NCBI GenBank assembly: GCA_900550735.1
Contig: URTD01000070.1
Location: forward strand, 1 to 9,242
Source: an uncultured Collinsella sp.
GTDB lineage: Bacteria > Actinomycetota > Coriobacteriia > Coriobacteriales > Coriobacteriaceae
Length of the DNA stretch: 9,242 bases
Reading direction: 5' to 3'
The translations under genes and the position numbers were made by a program. This document shows positions 6,558 through 9,242 of this stretch, piece by piece (position 1 is the stretch's first letter; every line of letters starts with the position of its first letter). The notes beneath the pieces were generated by a model. The model saw only the letters and a list, made by a program, of their open reading frames with translations, was not told the DNA's origin and searched no databases.

Positions 6558-7169
6558 CTAGCTATTAAACCCGTTGAACTTGAGATAGCTCATCAGGTAC
6601 GCCTTCGAAACGAAGGACGATACCGCGCTGCGCACAAGCAGCGACTCACGCGTTACCTGATGCGCCGTATCGGGAACCGGCGTCTGCTCGACGGAAAACG
6701 CCGAACGAATCGATGCCTCGAGCTGATCGACCACATAATCGAAGGCCGTCGGGGCATCGTAGCTCAAACGCTGAATGTTAAAGAGTGCCTGCACAGCAGC
6801 AATAGGTAGCACCTGTTTAAAGATGCAGATAGCGATCAGGCGGGCAATCTGCTCGCGGCCATATTGCTTTTTGACCGGAGCAGGCACTAGGCCGACCTTT
6901 ACGTAGTTATTGATCATCGATGGCGTAATGATGGGTTGCTCAACGCAAATGGACAGCGGCTCCATCCACAGCGCAACATACTCAATGACCTGGTCGCGGT
7001 AGAGCGTCACATTTGGCAACTGGTCATAGCGCGGCAGACTCAACGTATTGAGTTTGCGCACGATATCGGACTGAATAAATGCATCGGGCAGCACAGTGGG
7101 CTGAATATCCTCAGGCTTAATGCTGACCGACGAATCAGACATCGGAATAACGTGTTTAACGTGATTCAT
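6558..7169 (-). CDS. DUF1836 domain-containing protein (putative MerR-like regulator)
   Basis: Function not established. The central part (about 53-133) matches the DUF1836 pattern: VTLYRDQVIEYV, then ITPSMINNYVKVGLVPAPVKKQYGREQIARLIAICIFKQVL. The segment MINNYVKVGLVPAP(x3)QYGREQI looks like a MerR-type helix-turn-helix with wing, so DNA binding is a reasonable inference. No signal peptide or membrane segment. I start at ATG 7169 (203 residues) because GGAGG lies six bases upstream; the frame is open to 7259 but that passes through the terminator of trxB and has no ribosome binding site. A weak promoter with TACAAT (minus strand, 7198-7193) may serve it. Its upstream region holds the same bipartite motif as degV, and the two genes converge on one terminator, which makes a regulator-target pair plausible. 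Confidence 0.85.
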   Translation of the reverse strand: MNHVKHVIPMSDSSVSIKPEDIQPTVLPDAFIQSDIVRKLNTLSLPRYDQLPNVTLYRDQVIEYVALWMEPLSICVEQPIITPSMINNYVKVGLVPAPVKKQYGREQIARLIAICIFKQVLPIAAVQALFNIQRLSYDAPTAFDYVVDQLEASIRSAFSVEQTPVPDTAHQVTRESLLVRSAVSSFVSKAYLMSYLKFNGFNS

Positions 7170-7207
7170 AAAGGTCCTCCGTTCATTTTTATATTGTATT
7201 CTACGTA

Positions 7208-7233
7208 ATCTAGTTTTGCATACCACATAGCCG
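7208..7233. promoter_or_regulatory. Second copy of the bipartite motif, upstream of the DUF1836 gene
   Basis: Plus strand reads ATCTAGT (7208-7214), 12 bases, ATAGCCG (7227-7233); in the direction of the DUF1836 gene this is CGGCTAT-N12-ACTAGAT. The same two heptamers at the same spacing and same gene orientation occur within the palindrome upstream of degV (5530-5555). This copy lacks the full palindrome. It lies 38 bases before the start codon, across the likely -35 region. Confidence 0.5.
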
Positions 7234-7234
7234 G

Positions 7235-7277
7235 CAAGAAAATTGGCGGGACGGAGCACTGATACATCGTCCCGCCA
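7235..7277 (-). terminator. Rho-independent terminator of trxB
   Basis: Stem TGGCGGGACG (7244-7253) / CGTCCCGCCA (7268-7277), 10 bp perfect with a 14-nt loop. On the minus strand it is followed by ATTTTCTTG. It separates trxB from the downstream DUF1836 gene, which runs in the same direction. Confidence 0.85.
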
Positions 7278-7321
7278 CTTAGTAAATTGATAACAACATT
7301 ACATAAGATATATTATCGTAC

Positions 7322-8260
7322 TTATCCGTGGAGAAATGCGTATGCTCTGGTTGCCGCTATGGCTCCATCAGAAACGGCGGTCACAACCTGACGTAAAAGC
7401 TTGGAACGGATGTCGCCAGCGGCAAATAGACCTGGCGTGCGGGTCGCCATGGATTCATCAGTCAGAATGCCGCCATCAGGCGCCAGATCGACTAGATGCT
7501 CAACAAGCTCGGTATGGGGTTGCGTCCCGGTAAAGACAAAGATACCAAACGAGCCGGGCTCAAATGAATCGGTATGAGTCTCACCGGATGCATTGTCCTT
7601 AAAGGTAATCGTCGTTGGCATGGCTTCGCCCGAGAGCTCCACAATACTAGTTTGGTACCTAACTGAAATATTATCTTTTGCAAGAACTTTTTGAACCACA
7701 CCATCGGGGGCACGGAACTGATCGCGGCGCAAAACGATGGTCACGCTGCTGGCGATTTCTGACAAGAACAGAGCTTCCTCGCATGCCGAATTGCCACCAC
7801 CGATTACAAAGACCTGTTTGCCACGGAAGAACATGCCGTCACACGTCGCGCAATACGAAACGCCACGACCGCGATACGTATCCTCGCCAGCGAAACCTGC
7901 CGGACGCGGCGTGGCACCCATGCAAGCGATAACACTCCTAGCCGTCGTATCACCAACATCGTGATGAACGGTAAACAATTTGGAGCCGGCATCGTAATCG
8001 ACACCCGTCACCATGCTCCATTCAACCTGAGCCCCTAGGCCTTCTGCATGTTGTTGGAATCGCTCACCGAGTTCAGCGCCGCTCAGTAGCGGAATGCCCG
8101 GATAGTTCTCGACCTCATTGGTTGTGGCGATCTGTCCTCCCGACATGCCCTGCTCAATCACGGTCGTCGTTAGGTTGGCGCGCGCGGCGTAAATGGCTGC
8201 AGCATAGCCCGCAGGGCCGCCGCCGATAATAGCAACATCGATCGGCTGATGGGTAGTCAT
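7322..8260 (-). CDS. trxB: Thioredoxin-disulfide reductase
   Basis: Cytoplasmic FAD enzyme that passes electrons from NADPH to thioredoxin. The FAD-binding GGGPAG is at residues 13-18, the redox-active CATC at 137-140 (in VSYCATCDGMFF), the NADPH-binding GGGNSA at 154-159 and the second FAD motif GLFAAGDIR at 277-285, followed by RQVVTAVSDGAIAA (290-303). The usual HRRxxFR phosphate-binding stretch reads LRRDQFR (177-183): the arginines are kept and the histidine is leucine, so NADPH use is still expected. I start at ATG 8260 (312 residues, the family's usual length) because AGGAGGT lies about seven bases upstream; the frame is open to 8335, but the extra residues precede the FAD domain and overlap the divergent promoter region. 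It stands alone, without an adjacent trxA, and has its own terminator. Confidence 0.96.
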   Translation of the reverse strand: MTTHQPIDVAIIGGGPAGYAAAIYAARANLTTTVIEQGMSGGQIATTNEVENYPGIPLLSGAELGERFQQHAEGLGAQVEWSMVTGVDYDAGSKLFTVHHDVGDTTARSVIACMGATPRPAGFAGEDTYRGRGVSYCATCDGMFFRGKQVFVIGGGNSACEEALFLSEIASSVTIVLRRDQFRAPDGVVQKVLAKDNISVRYQTSIVELSGEAMPTTITFKDNASGETHTDSFEPGSFGIFVFTGTQPHTELVEHLVDLAPDGGILTDESMATRTPGLFAAGDIRSKLLRQVVTAVSDGAIAATRAYAFLHG

Positions 8261-8377
8261 GAAGAGACCTCCTGTCGAAAGATTGGCGTTCTTTGCGCTC
8301 ATACCCAAATTTACGTGAACATGACACTCATGCACTACAATGATAAATCGCGTAACAAAGCTGAAGGGGAGTTATCG
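8261..8377. promoter_or_regulatory. Divergent control region between trxB and the glycosyltransferase, with a small dyad
   Basis: CATGA-CAC-TCATG (8320-8332) is a perfect 5-bp dyad around three bases, immediately before TACAAT (8336-8341), a plausible -10 box for the rightward gene. The -35 position is a poor match and falls in the dyad. On the minus strand TATGAG (8303-8298) is a weak -10 candidate for trxB. One protein could affect both directions; this is inference. Confidence 0.35.
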
Positions 8378-8539
8378 ATGGATCAAATGCAGACGAGCAA
8401 TAGCGCTCCCCTGCCCATGCAAGCCCCAACCGGAGCAAATGACCGTTTCACCTGCACAAAAACCCCTAGTAACCATCGTGCACGCATCGGTTGGATCGGG
8501 CCACAAAGCCGCCGCCAACGCGATTGCACAAGCATTTGA
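8378..8539 (+). other. Short open frame with strong ribosome binding site overlapping the glycosyltransferase start
   Basis: ATG 8378 follows GAAGGGGAG by six bases and opens a 53-codon frame (MDQMQTSNSAPLPMQAPTGAN...) that stops at TGA 8537-8539, inside the glycosyltransferase. Its first 25 residues look like a flexible N-terminus; beyond about 8458 it is out of frame with the conserved domain. It is either the true N-terminus of the glycosyltransferase separated by a one-base frameshift, or a short leader ORF. Confidence 0.45.
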
Positions 8540-9242
8540 CCTTATCAGCGGCACCAAGGGAATCCCTGAGGATGTTGAGATCGAAGTCCTGGATATCCTC
8601 GATTTTGGACGTATTAGGTTCGATGGTAATAAAACAGCAGCTTCGTTTACCGGCGCCACGCGTCCCATATATGACCTAACCTGGCGATACACGTTTACGG
8701 GACATCTGCTCTGGGGCGGAGGCACGGCATGGTCACGTATTATGTTCCCTGCCTTCAACGAATATGTCCGCACCCGCAGGCCCATAGCCGTGGTCGCAAC
8801 ACACATCACGGCGGCCAACGTCGCTGTGGGTGCCCGCGTCATCACGGGTATCGATTATCCCGTCATCTGCGTACCAACAGACTATGAAGTCGAAGGCTTT
8901 TGGCCCCACAAGGACACCGATCTGTTCTGCGTAGCCAACGAATTTATGGCCGAGACACTTCGCCCCCGTAAAGTTCCCGAGACCAAAATCCGCATTACAG
9001 GCATCCCCATTCGCGCCGGGTTTGATACGGACTACAATCGCGAGGAAGAACTCGAGAAGTTCAATCTCCCCGCTGACAAGACCGTTGTGTTGGTGATGGC
9101 CGGTGCCAGTTTGCCTCAACCGTACGTTCGCTTTCGCGCGGAGATGGACCGCACACTCCCCTTCCTGCGCAGCTTCGAGGACATGCACTTTGTCTTTTTG
9201 CCGGGCAAGGATGAGGAATACGCCACCCGCCTCAAGACGCTC
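8439..9242 (+). CDS. UgtP/MGDG-synthase-like glycolipid glycosyltransferase, partial
   Basis: Membrane-associated GT28-type enzyme that adds sugar from a UDP-sugar to diacylglycerol to make glycolipid anchors. The N-terminal MGDG-synthase signature HASVGSGHKAAANAIAQAF is at residues 15-33, VPTDYEVEGFWPH (146-158) is the family's TD...H segment, and TGIPIRAGFD (187-196) and VLVMAGAS (217-224) match B. subtilis UgtP (TGIPIRPQFE, LLIMAGA). The first 268 residues are seen; the frame is open through the right edge, where the C-terminal UDP-sugar domain should continue. The start is uncertain. ATG 8439 has only a weak, close site (CGGAG, three bases away), while an ATG at 8378 with an excellent site (GAAGGGGAG) begins a natural-looking N-terminus in the frame one base behind. 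Removing one base from the A5C4 run (8458-8466) would join them. Sugar and product are not determined. Confidence 0.85.
   Translation, partial: MTVSPAQKPLVTIVHASVGSGHKAAANAIAQAFDLISGTKGIPEDVEIEVLDILDFGRIRFDGNKTAASFTGATRPIYDLTWRYTFTGHLLWGGGTAWSRIMFPAFNEYVRTRRPIAVVATHITAANVAVGARVITGIDYPVICVPTDYEVEGFWPHKDTDLFCVANEFMAETLRPRKVPETKIRITGIPIRAGFDTDYNREEELEKFNLPADKTVVLVMAGASLPQPYVRFRAEMDRTLPFLRSFEDMHFVFLPGKDEEYATRLKTL

Noticed and set aside
7278..7321. AT-rich stretch after trxB as a small RNA or promoter
   Set aside because: No coherent -35/-10 pair or stable fold; it looks like an ordinary 3' untranslated segment before the terminator.
8733..9188. Minus-strand open frame within the glycosyltransferase
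   Set aside because: The plus frame has recognisable UgtP-like motifs throughout; this is a shadow.

Overview
The window looks like chromosomal DNA of an actinobacterium, most likely class Coriobacteriia (Collinsella-like). This rests on three things I can read: a CDP-alcohol phosphatidyltransferase / GarA-like FHA protein / Rv1828-like MerR regulator order that matches the mycobacterial pgsA2-garA-Rv1828 neighbourhood, actinobacterial-style protein sequences, and strong GGAGG-type ribosome binding sites. Genus is inference from memory of protein families; no search was run.

Layout. (1) 1-1250, minus strand: two overlapping genes of a lantibiotic-immunity type ABC exporter, an ATPase (complete) and a permease running off the left edge. 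This block is visibly richer in G+C than the rest and ends abruptly near 1310. (2) 1251-1638: a gene-free stretch with two large dyads and a good promoter for the next gene. (3) 1639-5452, plus strand: five closely spaced genes ending in one strong terminator (5477-5516), namely a membrane phospholipid synthase, an FHA signalling protein whose reading frame is broken near its end, a MerR-family regulator, adenine phosphoribosyltransferase and a secreted NlpC/P60 cell-wall hydrolase. (4) 5526-6484, plus: a DegV/FakB-type fatty-acid-binding protein behind a perfect 16-bp palindrome. (5) 6558-7169, minus: a DUF1836 putative regulator, convergent with degV and sharing a bidirectional terminator with it. 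(6) 7322-8260, minus: thioredoxin reductase with its own terminator. (7) 8439-9242, plus, running off the right edge: a UgtP/MGDG-synthase-like glycolipid glycosyltransferase divergent from trxB, with an ambiguous 5' end.

How the genes fit together. Several products touch the envelope: phospholipid head-group transfer, fatty-acid binding, diacylglycerol glycosylation and peptidoglycan cleavage. The FHA/MerR pair is a signalling and regulatory couple, with a GarA-like phospho-threonine still present in the FHA protein. Apt (purine salvage) and TrxB (thiol redox) are housekeeping.

The observations I would follow first are: a bipartite motif, CGGCTAT-N12-ACTAGAT, found with identical spacing and orientation upstream of both degV and the DUF1836 gene; the FHA frameshift, which looks like loss of one 5-nt repeat; the 57-nt imperfect hairpin at 1454-1510; and the two competing N-termini of the glycosyltransferase. 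I see no tRNA, rRNA, CRISPR array, insertion sequence or replication origin.
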